NCBI GenBank assembly: GCA_025450815.1 | Contig: JANWLO010000004.1 | Location: 1-33,770 of the forward strand | Reading direction: 5' to 3' | Length of the DNA stretch: 33,770 bases | Origin: Gemmatimonadaceae bacterium | GTDB taxonomy: Bacteria > Gemmatimonadota > Gemmatimonadetes > Gemmatimonadales > Gemmatimonadaceae | Shown: positions 23,833-30,439 of the stretch, piece by piece | Layout of the letters: the number at the start of each line of letters is the position of its first letter | How positions within the stretch are numbered: position 1 is the stretch's first letter | Notes under the pieces: model-generated | The model's database searches: none | Told to the model about the DNA's origin: nothing | The model's input: the letters and a program-made list of their open reading frames with translations, nothing else | Program-made: the position numbers and the translations under genes

Positions 23833-24426
23833 TCAGTCGTCTCTACTGGCGACGATCTCCGCGGACCGCAGCAGCTTCGAGCTGATCGTGAGGCTCGACG
23901 CCCTTGCGGCATCCACGTTGATCTTCAGGCGAATCTTTCCATTCTCGGTGGCGAGCTGAATCATCCCCCCGCGCGCAGCAAATGCGTCGGCATCGCTCAC
24001 CGTGAGCACGTCGTTTCCCTTCACCTGGGAAAGTACCTTCTGCAGATTCTTGTCCTGGGACCGGCTGATGAAAAGGACCTGGCACGCAGCGATATCCTCC
24101 GGCCGGCGAAAGCGTCGGACCGTCAGCCGCCGGCTGTTCACCAGCTCGCCCCGCACGATGTCGTCGAGGTATGGACCGAACGGGTCGTCTCCCAGCACAC
24201 CGATCACGAGTGAGGCCGTATCCTCCGGAAATGCGGCGGGCGGCCAGTCGACGAACTGCGTGAAGTTGAAGAGGAACGCGGCCTTCACCTGATATTCGCG
24301 TGACGGAGCGGACTGGCCGTACGCGTTCGGGCTGTCGGTGAGCAACAGTCCGAAGGCGACGCAGAACAGTGTGCGCACCGCGCGCGCGATGCGGGGCGCT
24401 CGCGAGCGACGCCCTAGAAACGCCAC
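23833..24426 (-). CDS. YfiR-like periplasmic protein (DUF4154)
   Basis: The protein has 197 residues. A signal peptide (hydrophobic core TLFCVAFGLLLTD, cleavage near AYGQS) is followed by the YfiR/DUF4154 domain: REYQVKAAFLFNFTQFVDWP, LVIGVLGDDPFG, VRRFRRPEDIAACQVLFISR, VLTVSDADAFAARGGMIQL, and a C-terminal helix ISSKLLRSAEIV. The Pseudomonas protein is a soluble periplasmic repressor of the CHASE8 protein YfiN. The cysteine of AACQVLF is kept, but the second pair that forms a disulfide in Pseudomonas YfiR is not evident. Translation begins at a GTG inside the end of the TonB-receptor gene, with 13 bases of overlap. It is clearly operonic with the receptor and the CHASE8 kinase. Confidence 0.9.
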   Translation of the reverse strand: MAFLGRRSRAPRIARAVRTLFCVAFGLLLTDSPNAYGQSAPSREYQVKAAFLFNFTQFVDWPPAAFPEDTASLVIGVLGDDPFGPYLDDIVRGELVNSRRLTVRRFRRPEDIAACQVLFISRSQDKNLQKVLSQVKGNDVLTVSDADAFAARGGMIQLATENGKIRLKINVDAARASSLTISSKLLRSAEIVASRDD

Positions 24427-26462
24427 GAAACCTTGCCATACACGGCGCGAAGGATCTCAACACGCGTCGGGTCCGGCACGCCGAACTCGGGGTGATGCTT
24501 GTGCAGCAGATTTTGTCCGGCAACCGAGAGTTCCAGCTGCCGTGTTGCGTGCCATCCGAGCCGCAAATTCATGTCCGTGTACTTCGGCACGATCGCAAGC
24601 ACGCCGCCGTTGTTCGTGTAGATCTTGTCCACGGAGCGAAGGCCAGCGTCGAAGTCGACGTTCCGTGGCAGATCGAACGACGAGTTGAGCGAGAACTGCC
24701 GCTCGGGATCGGCGGTCTCGTTGAGAGCATGATTGATGTCGACCTCGCCCGGCTTGACGTGCAGACTCTCCTTGAGCACGTCGAAGCCTGCTCGCAGCCG
24801 CCACCAGGCAAGCGGCTGGTACGTCGCGCTCAACTCGATGCCGTGTGTCTCGCCCTCGAGATTGTTCGCGAAGAAAAACGGAATGATCGTGGCAGGTGTG
24901 AAGCTCGCGCTGCGCAGATCGCTGTAGTCATTATAGAAGGTGGAGACCGAGGCCGAAATTCTGGAAGTGAGCGCTGCGCGGTATCCGAGCTCGTAAGCGA
25001 TTAGCGTTTCCGACTCGAAATCACTGCTGCCTTCCAGAAGAATCGGAAACTGCGTGGGCTCTTTGAGGTCGCGATCTACGCGTGACGGCGTACGAACGGC
25101 GCGAGAGACTGCCGCCCACACCATGTGCTTCTGCGACATACTCCATCGGAGACGCGCCGTGGGCTCCGCTTCGAATCCCGTGTAGTCGTTGTGCTCGAGC
25201 TTCGTACCGAGCGTCAGCAACACCTTCTGCGCGAGCGCAATCTCGTCCTGCACGAAGCCGCTCACGAGACTGTGATCGAGATGCGCCGGGAAGAAGCCGA
25301 GCGGACGCGAGTTGGTGACGATGTCATGCGTGAATCGATAGCCGAGTCCCCACACGATGCGATTGCGCTGGCCGAAGGCGAGGCGATGCTCGAAGTCCAC
25401 ATCGTAGGTATCGAGCCGGTCCTTCAGGGTTCCACCAGGCGAGAACTGGCTGGCAGGCTCGGGATTCGACAGCTGAGTGTGATCGTAATACAGCTGCAGA
25501 CTCATGTCCGACGTGGGAGAAATCGCGTGCGACCAGCGGCTCGAGAGATTGCCCCCACTCGCCGTGGTCGTTCCTCCCGTAAACACGTTCTCATTGCCGC
25601 CGTATCCGTCAGCCGACACCATCAATGAGTCGCGCGCTGACGTCTGTGCGTCGAGGCGGAATCCGCCCTGCCCCATTCGCCACGAGTCGGTGGCATCGTC
25701 CCCGTTGGGGTAGACCTCGTTGTCGCGATCGAAGTACTTGCCGTACGCACGGTACGTCGCTTGGCCACCAAGGGCGCCGCCGTAGCGCACGCCCGCGAAG
25801 TCATTCAGTGACGTGCCGCCGCCAGCTTCGGCGTACGCACCCTGCGTCTCCCCGGAGCTTCGGGTGATGATGTTGATAACGCCGTTCACGGCGTTCGCGC
25901 CCCACACGGCGCCGCCCGGGCCGCTGATGACTTCGATCCGGTCTATGTCTTCGAGGAGCACGTCCTGAATGTCCCAGAACACGCCGGAGAAGAGCGGCGT
26001 GTAAACACTCCGGCCGTCGATGAGAACGAGCAGCTTGTTCGCGGTGGTGCTGTTGAATCCGCGTGCGGTTATCGCCCACTGATGCGAGCCCACTTGCGCG
26101 ACCTGCAGGTTGGGCGCGAGACGCAGCGCTTCGGGGATGTTCGTCGCGCCGGAGCGTCGAATCTCATCCCGCGTGATGACCTGAATCGCCGAGGCGGCTT
26201 GGGAGAGCTTCTCGGCTTTCCTGGATACGGAGGTGACCTCGATGTCCATCAGCTGCTCGACGCTCAATCGTTTGAGCACGCTCGGCGGCGGGATGGTGTC
26301 GGCGGCCTGCGCGAGCGCGCTCGGAGCGAGTAGCGCGAGACACGAAACAACACACAGTATCGCGATACGCTGCGCATTCCATGTGATGACGTGATCGATT
26401 GAGTGGTGCGACCTCCCTTCGGCGCGCGCGGGAGCAAAATCGGACTGCCCGGATGCCAACAT
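24414..26462 (-). CDS. TonB-dependent outer-membrane receptor
   Basis: The protein is 682 residues from the ATG at 26462, preceded closely by AAGGA. A signal segment (about 30-52, RIAILCVVSCLALLAPSALAQA) is unusually far from the start. The TonB-box/plug region (about 70-190) has LMDIEVTSVSRKAEKLSQAA, DEIRRSGATNIPEALRLAPN, VLIDGRSVYTPLFSGVFWD and IEVISGPGGAVWGANAVNGV. A beta-barrel runs to a terminal YGKVSWRF, the expected C-terminal aromatic. There is no N-terminal signalling (STN) domain, so it does not use the FecR/sigma route. The plug type is the one commonly found beside YfiR-like genes. The ligand cannot be told from sequence. It is the first gene of the six-gene signalling operon. Confidence 0.93.
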   Translation of the reverse strand: MLASGQSDFAPARAEGRSHHSIDHVITWNAQRIAILCVVSCLALLAPSALAQAADTIPPPSVLKRLSVEQLMDIEVTSVSRKAEKLSQAASAIQVITRDEIRRSGATNIPEALRLAPNLQVAQVGSHQWAITARGFNSTTANKLLVLIDGRSVYTPLFSGVFWDIQDVLLEDIDRIEVISGPGGAVWGANAVNGVINIITRSSGETQGAYAEAGGGTSLNDFAGVRYGGALGGQATYRAYGKYFDRDNEVYPNGDDATDSWRMGQGGFRLDAQTSARDSLMVSADGYGGNENVFTGGTTTASGGNLSSRWSHAISPTSDMSLQLYYDHTQLSNPEPASQFSPGGTLKDRLDTYDVDFEHRLAFGQRNRIVWGLGYRFTHDIVTNSRPLGFFPAHLDHSLVSGFVQDEIALAQKVLLTLGTKLEHNDYTGFEAEPTARLRWSMSQKHMVWAAVSRAVRTPSRVDRDLKEPTQFPILLEGSSDFESETLIAYELGYRAALTSRISASVSTFYNDYSDLRSASFTPATIIPFFFANNLEGETHGIELSATYQPLAWWRLRAGFDVLKESLHVKPGEVDINHALNETADPERQFSLNSSFDLPRNVDFDAGLRSVDKIYTNNGGVLAIVPKYTDMNLRLGWHATRQLELSVAGQNLLHKHHPEFGVPDPTRVEILRAVYGKVSWRF

Positions 26463-26465
26463 CAA

Positions 26466-26696
26466 TCCTTGAGTTCACAGGGCGAACCCCGATACATCGC
26501 GTAGCACTGACGGTAACCGCGAGCACACGATGGCGGCAATGCTCAATGACGAGATTGCACATGAGAATCTTCTCACGAAAAGCACGCGAGACTCGGCTAG
26601 CTGATTGGAGACGAGGCGGCCACGGCGCTGCAACGTCGACGGTAGCGCGTCAGCCGTTCATGAGAATTTTCTAATTCTGCGCGGGGCCGCGAGGAA
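26466..26696 (-). promoter_or_regulatory. Upstream region of the TonB-receptor operon with two palindromic operator-like sites
   Basis: This 231-base non-coding interval is A/T-rich relative to its surroundings. It contains TGAGAA-TC-TTCTCA at 26562-26575, a perfect 6-2-6 inverted repeat, and TGAGAA-TT-TTCTAA at 26661-26674, with one mismatch. Both are preceded by CA, giving the direct repeat CATGAGAAT 99 bases apart. The sites lie about 100 and 200 bases upstream of the receptor ATG. The pattern is loosely like sites of Fur-superfamily or other dimeric repressors but fits no consensus I can name. No clear -35/-10 pair is visible. Confidence 0.4.
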
Positions 26697-27059
26697 CTAT
26701 GGCGCCACTTCGTCTGCGTAGTACTCGTCTATGCAGGCCGTGATGATGCGATTGAGCAGCTCATCCGGTCCGGCGGCTCGCGGACGGGGGCGCTCCTCAT
26801 GCAGCGACGACCATCCCTGCTTGATCGCGATCACGAGCTGCTCCGCGCGCACGTCGTGGCGGCGCGCATCGGCGCACAGGGTCCGGAGTGCATCGCGAAC
26901 ATCACCACCGCTGTGCGCACGTTCGTCCGAGCGCGTGACTTCGGCGCGGACCATCCGCAAAAAGAGCTCGCGCAGCGCCGAGATCGTGCTGTCGGGAATG
27001 GTGCTGCGGAGATTCGGCGGCCGATCGGAGTGTGTTCGTTCGTCGTGATGAGTTTCCAA
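26697..27059 (-). CDS. Hypothetical protein
   Basis: I do not recognise the family. The predicted protein is about 120 residues, soluble and highly charged, with no signal peptide or cysteine cluster. Two helical-looking parts are visible: ISALRELFLRMVRAEVTRSD near 25-45, and LRTLCADARRHDVRAEQLVI followed by AIKQGWSSL near 58-90. A C-terminal LLNRIITACIDEYYADEV closes the protein. The frame has the third-position GC bias of the other genes. The first possible start is TTG at 27059 with GGAG about nine bases before it; no ATG occurs until the middle, so the exact start is uncertain. It lies upstream of the TonB-receptor operon on the same strand. Confidence 0.6.
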   Translation of the reverse strand: METHHDERTHSDRPPNLRSTIPDSTISALRELFLRMVRAEVTRSDERAHSGGDVRDALRTLCADARRHDVRAEQLVIAIKQGWSSLHEERPRPRAAGPDELLNRIITACIDEYYADEVAP

Positions 27060-27321
27060 GATACACCACTCCGCTCCGTAGCGATAATGCCGCGCGGAGA
27101 AATGCGGTCACCGGCGATCAGCGGCTTCAGGGAAAGAGTTATCGGACTGCTCATGATCCCGCAAGCGACTCGCGCGCATATGGCAGCGAAGCTTCGGAGC
27201 AGCCACCGTCGCAGAGGCGGCGAGGCGCTTCACCCCGCGCGCGCAGCCATCGGCCGCGAACTCGGTGCGCGGATGGCGCGCGACAGGTACGCTCCAAGTC
27301 ACCGCCCTGATGGAGTGAGCC

Positions 27322-27741
27322 ATGTCAATCGCGCTCGTCGATCGTCGTTCCGTAAATCTGCTGGTACTCGCATTTTCCGCCGTACTTCTCGGCTGCGGAG
27401 GAGGCGGTTCGTCTTCCGACGGCGTCACCGGTCCGCCGCCACCGAACAATCCGCCACCCAATGCCTCCACCCTGGCTCTCATGGTGGAGAACAACCACTA
27501 CTCGCCAGCCAACGACAGCGTAGGCGTGGGCGCAACGCTCACGTGGACGTGGAATTCGTGCACCGGCGATGGCTACGGCGGATCGGTGTGCACGGCGCAC
27601 AGCGTGAAGTTCGATGACGGTCCGGAGTCTGGCGTGCAGGAATCGGGATCGTTCTCTCGCACGTTCGCAATAGCGGGCACGTACACGTACCACTGCGCAG
27701 TGCACGGTACGGCGATGGCGGGAAAGATCACTGTGAAGTGA
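27322..27741 (+). CDS. Cupredoxin-like lipoprotein
   Basis: The protein has 139 residues. A lipoprotein signal ends at the lipobox LLGC (Cys25). A glycine/serine and proline-rich linker (about 26-50) tethers a single plastocyanin-like domain. The copper ligands of a type-1 site are visible: His93 in CTAHSVKF, and Cys125, His128 and Met132 in YHCAVHGTAMAG. Cys80 and Cys90 lie in a loop and could form a disulfide. It probably carries electrons or buffers copper at the outer face of a membrane in the periplasm. GGAG precedes the ATG at 27322. The 3' end overlaps the convergent small gene by 14 bases. Confidence 0.92.
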   Translation: MSIALVDRRSVNLLVLAFSAVLLGCGGGGSSSDGVTGPPPPNNPPPNASTLALMVENNHYSPANDSVGVGATLTWTWNSCTGDGYGGSVCTAHSVKFDDGPESGVQESGSFSRTFAIAGTYTYHCAVHGTAMAGKITVK

Positions 27742-28051
27742 TGCGTTCCGTGGCGTCGGAGATTCGTCCGATGAACGACGCCACGGACTCGTTCGCCTTT
27801 CGCACCGGCAGCACGAACCACGTCTCATCGGGCGCGATGGGCGAATCGCCGGCGACAGGCTCATCCACCATGAGATCGCCGCCGCTTCGTTCGACGGCGC
27901 GCTCGAACTCCTCCACCGACTCCTCGATATCGGCGAGCTCCACGGCGGACTCGCTGCCCGAGAGCTGGACGCCGCGGCGGCGCAGTCGCGACGCAACCTC
28001 GGCCGCGACGCGCTGGCGCTCCTCGTCGGCCGCGTCGGAGGCACGATTCAT
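27728..28051 (-). CDS. Small acidic hypothetical protein
   Basis: This is a 107-residue soluble protein from the ATG at 28051. I do not recognise a named family. It begins with a helical charged stretch, DEERQRVAAEVASRLRRRGV, then an acidic helix DIEESVEEFERAVERSGGDL, and ends with DETWFVLPVRKANESVASFI, which reads as a folded C-terminal segment. The gene upstream on the same strand ends 11 bases before its start, so the two small genes are probably one transcript. An open frame extends much further upstream but is low-complexity and overlaps that gene in another frame. The 3' end overlaps the cupredoxin gene by 14 bases. Confidence 0.65.
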   Translation of the reverse strand: MNRASDAADEERQRVAAEVASRLRRRGVQLSGSESAVELADIEESVEEFERAVERSGGDLMVDEPVAGDSPIAPDETWFVLPVRKANESVASFIGRISDATERITSQ

Positions 28052-28062
28052 TGGAGCGGGAG

Positions 28063-28278
28063 TCACTTCGTGTCCTTGGGTGCTGATCCGCTCTTCGCGT
28101 CGCCGTCGGGGAGCGTCTCCCACGTGGAGGAGCCGCTGAGGTTGCGATTCGCAGCCGCGTCGCCCACGGCGCCCTTCCCCTCTGCCGCCTCGCGGCGAAG
28201 CTCTTCCTGCAGCTCCTTCTCGTTGTCGCTCTGCGTGGCTGCTGACTTCTTGTCCGAAGCGTTCTGATTGTCGGGCAT
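28063..28278 (-). CDS. Small hydrophilic hypothetical protein
   Basis: This 71-residue protein starts at the ATG at 28278 (MPDNQNASDKKSAATQSDNE). It is rich in Lys, Glu, Asn and Ser, lacks hydrophobic core segments, and is probably disordered. A central charged helix (KELQEELRREAAEGKGAVGD) is followed by NRNLSGSSTWETLPDGD, a tail seen in small stress-type proteins of environmental bacteria, from memory. Function is unknown. It lies 11 bases upstream of the acidic hypothetical and is divergent from the plasmid-stabilisation-like gene. The composition resembles desiccation- or stress-related hydrophilins, but that is an impression and not a family match. Confidence 0.6.
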   Translation of the reverse strand: MPDNQNASDKKSAATQSDNEKELQEELRREAAEGKGAVGDAAANRNLSGSSTWETLPDGDAKSGSAPKDTK

Positions 28279-28406
28279 GATCGATGGCTCCGTGTGTGGG
28301 AAACGAGTGGCGAGCGTGACCATCATGCATGGACCGGGCCTCTGATTCCCACGACGGGCACATGTTATGCTGCTCCAACCGGGCACTCAAGTAGAGGAGG
28401 AGTTGC

Positions 28407-28691
28407 ATGCCACGAGGAGATAAATCGTCCTACACGGACAAGCAGAAGCGGCAGGCGGAGCACATCGAAGAGGGATACGAGAGTCGCGGCGTCCCCGAGG
28501 GCGAGTCCGAGCGAAGGGCGTGGGCGACCGAGAACGCGATCAGCCACGGCGGCAGAAAGTCCGGCTCGGGGCGTGGGCGTGCGGAAAACAAGGCGCCGGA
28601 GCGAAAGGGCGGTCACAGCGAGAGCAGCTCGGAGCGCAGCCGAGCGGCGAAGAAGGGATGGGCAACTCGCCGCAGGAACGGCACCGCGTAA
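28407..28691 (+). CDS. Small basic 'plasmid stabilization'-type protein
   Basis: The protein has 94 residues, is very basic and hydrophilic, and probably disordered. The sequence MPRGDKSSYTDKQKRQAEHI and the following EEGYESRGV, ERRAWATENAISHGG and KSGSGRGRAE match a widespread small protein usually annotated as plasmid stabilization protein; experimental support for that name is weak. The C-terminus (SRAAKKGWATRRRNG) is Lys/Arg-rich, suggesting nucleic-acid binding. A near-perfect ribosome-binding site AGGAGGAG at 28395-28402 stands four bases before the ATG, so high expression is likely. A strong hairpin terminator follows at 28722-28771. It appears to be a single-gene unit. Confidence 0.88.
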   Translation: MPRGDKSSYTDKQKRQAEHIEEGYESRGVPEGESERRAWATENAISHGGRKSGSGRGRAENKAPERKGGHSESSSERSRAAKKGWATRRRNGTA

Positions 28692-28721
28692 TTCTCGTAC
28701 CATGTTGATCGCCGAGCGCAC

Positions 28722-28771
28722 AAACGCCGGCAATGTCGGGAGCAACGCGCTCCGGGCATTGCCGGCGTTTT
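28722..28771 (+). terminator. Rho-independent terminator with a branched loop
   Basis: Arms 28722-28735 (AAACGCCGGCAATG) and 28757-28770 are perfect 14-base inverted repeats. The right arm ends in TTTT, followed by GG. The 21-base loop contains its own small stem, GGAGC/GCTCC. It sits 30 bases after the stop of the small basic protein and about 60 bases before the aquaporin ATG, so it should end the former's transcript. The A/T-containing outer arms would let it work in both directions. Confidence 0.8.
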
Positions 28772-28832
28772 GGTCGCGCCGTTAATTCACGCATCGAATG
28801 GCGCCAGGACTCACAACTTTCCCCGCCTAAAC

Positions 28833-29555
28833 ATGAAAATGGCTTACGCTACGGAACTGGTCGGTACGTATTTTCTGGTGCTGACCGTCGGGCTCACTAC
28901 GCTCTCGCAGTCGCCGCTCGCGCCGATCGCGATCGGCTCGTCGCTCATGGTCATGGTGTACATGGGGGGCCACGTGTCCGGCGCACACTACAATCCGGCG
29001 GTGACGCTCGCGGTGTGGATGCGCGGCAAGCTCGCCGCGCGCGATGTGATCCCGTACTGGGTAGCGCAGCTCATCGGCGCGGTGCTCGCCGCGCTCACCG
29101 TTCTTTGGTGGACCGGCCACACGTTCGCACCCGCACCTGGCGCCGACGTGTCGTGGGGCCGCGCGGCGGCGGTGGAGGCGGTGTTCACGTTTGCGCTCGC
29201 ACTCGTGGTGCTCAACTCCGCGACCGCGCGGCAGACGGAAAAGAATTCGTTCTACGGGCTGGCGATCGGATTCACGGTCACAGTCGGAGCGTTCGCTGGC
29301 GGCGCGATCTCCGGCGGCGCGTTCAACCCTGCGGTGGGCCTCGGCCCGATTCTGATCGATGCGACGATGGGGCACGGCGCGTTCACGAATGCGTGGCTGT
29401 ACATCGTCGGACCGCTCGTTGGTGGAGCGCTGGCAGCGTTGTTCTTCCTCGCGCAAAATCCCGAGCCCGAGCCAGGTCAGGCGATTCCAGGTGCGCCGCC
29501 CGGAGAAGAGCGCGTGCTCGAAGGAGAGTTCACGGCCCCGCGACCCGGCCGGTGA
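28833..29555 (+). CDS. Aquaporin (MIP family) with atypical second NPA region
   Basis: This 240-residue channel has six predicted helices and two half-helices. The first signature is HVSGAHYNPAVTLA (NPA 54-56); the second is AISGGAFNPAVGLGP (NPA 165-167). In nearly all aquaporins the second box reads NPAR, and the Arg lines the selectivity filter. Here residue 168 is Val, so the pore should be wider or less proton-repelling, favouring neutral solutes. The C-terminal 30 residues are Pro/Glu-rich and cytoplasmic. The start MKMAYATELVGTYFLVLTVG at 28833 fits the family. No good ribosome-binding site is visible upstream, so translation may be weak or leaderless. The outer-membrane gene follows after 46 bases. 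Confidence 0.92.
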   Translation: MKMAYATELVGTYFLVLTVGLTTLSQSPLAPIAIGSSLMVMVYMGGHVSGAHYNPAVTLAVWMRGKLAARDVIPYWVAQLIGAVLAALTVLWWTGHTFAPAPGADVSWGRAAAVEAVFTFALALVVLNSATARQTEKNSFYGLAIGFTVTVGAFAGGAISGGAFNPAVGLGPILIDATMGHGAFTNAWLYIVGPLVGGALAALFFLAQNPEPEPGQAIPGAPPGEERVLEGEFTAPRPGR

Positions 29556-29569
29556 GGGTACATGTGAGT

Positions 29570-29605
29570 ATGTTCGTCAAATCCCCCATCGGACCGAGTT
29601 CATGA
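29570..29605 (+). CDS. Possible 11-codon leader peptide overlapping the beta-barrel gene
   Basis: An ATG at 29570 opens a frame encoding MFVKSPIGPSS, whose TGA at 29603-29605 overlaps the ATG at 29602 of the next gene as ATGA. Such an arrangement can couple translation of a downstream gene that lacks its own good ribosome-binding site, which is the case here. No conservation can be assessed, and a short ORF this size arises easily by chance. Confidence 0.2.
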   Translation: MFVKSPIGPSS

Positions 29606-30231
29606 ATCGCAATTCGATCATCGCGCTCGCGCTTGGCGTTTCATTGGCGGCAGGTGGCACGCCGGTGGTCGCGCAGACGGCGGCGAGCAAGCCTGGGAGT
29701 ATCGGTGTGATGGGCGGCGCGACGTTCCCACGCGGTTCCGACTTCAGCGACATGGCGAAGACCGGATGGAACGCCGGCGTGCTGCTCCGACTCGGCGCCG
29801 CACCCTTTCCGCTGAGCTTCCGCCTCGAGGGGCAATGGAATCAGTTGAAGGGCAAAACGATCGACGTCCCTGACCGCGGGTCGAACACGACCGATTATCG
29901 GATAATCGATGGTACCGCCGACTTCGAATGGACGTTCGGGCGGCCGGCGGTCTCGAACTTCTATCTCATTGGCGGCGTGGGCTTCTACAAGCTCCGCGGC
30001 ACGGACCATGTGACGCCGGGAAATATTCCTGACGGCGTCGCGACGACGGTCACGGAAAACGCGACGAAGTTCGGATGGAATGGGGGCGCCGGCTTTCGCT
30101 TTCAGCTCTCCGGCTACTCGATGTTCATCGAGGGCCGCTATCATGATGTGAGTCACGGACACGAAGTAGATGGATCGGGGAGCTCGAAGCCGCTCCACTT
30201 CATTCCCGTCGACATCGGCATCACGTTCTAG
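29602..30231 (+). CDS. Outer-membrane beta-barrel protein
   Basis: The protein has 209 residues. A signal peptide (NSIIALALGVSLAAGGTPVVAQ) is cleaved near residue 24. The mature part starts GSIGVMGGATFPRGSDFSDM and reads as alternating amphipathic strands with aromatic girdles: GWNAGVLLRLG, FRLEGQWNQL, NFYLIGGVGFYKL, FGWNGGAGFRFQL and MFIEGRYHDV. It ends VDIGITF with a terminal Phe, as expected for BAM-dependent insertion. This is the small OmpA/OmpW-like barrel class with about eight strands. The role is unknown. The start is the ATG at 29602, 46 bases after the aquaporin stop. Cotranscription with the aquaporin is plausible. Confidence 0.88.
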   Translation: MNRNSIIALALGVSLAAGGTPVVAQTAASKPGSIGVMGGATFPRGSDFSDMAKTGWNAGVLLRLGAAPFPLSFRLEGQWNQLKGKTIDVPDRGSNTTDYRIIDGTADFEWTFGRPAVSNFYLIGGVGFYKLRGTDHVTPGNIPDGVATTVTENATKFGWNGGAGFRFQLSGYSMFIEGRYHDVSHGHEVDGSGSSKPLHFIPVDIGITF

Positions 30232-30267
30232 CGCTACACATCCATCCGCAATCGTGATACGATCACA

Positions 30268-30340
30268 CTGGGGCGGGTGGAGTCGAACCACCGATCTCCG
30301 GATTAACAGTCCGGCGCTTTGCCAGCTCAGCTACGCCCCA
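30268..30340 (-). tRNA. tRNA-Asn (anticodon GTT)
   Basis: Read on the minus strand from 30340, the acceptor arm TGGGGCG pairs with CGCCCCA, the anticodon arm is CCGGA-CTGTTAA-TCCGG, and the T arm is GGTGG-TTCGACT-CCACC. The D arm has a 3-bp GCT/AGC stem. The anticodon is GTT, giving asparagine, and the next base is the discriminator G73 normal for this tRNA. The 3' CCA is not encoded. A short GTGAT/ATCAC hairpin follows but is too weak to call a terminator. Confidence 0.96.
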
Positions 30341-30439
30341 AAAAGGATGCGCAACTTAGGCCACCCCCACGGCACACGCAACGCTGCGCGCGCGCCCCGG
30401 ACGTGCATCGCACACAATTCATTTCTCTCTCCCGTGACC

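Noticed and set aside
27060-27321. Possible gene in the divergent interval before the cupredoxin
   Set aside because: Open frames here are Arg-rich with no start signal or domain; I see only an unremarkable divergent promoter region.
30251-30267. GTGAT/ATCAC hairpin after tRNA-Asn as a terminator
   Set aside because: The stem is only five pairs and no T-run follows on the transcribed strand.
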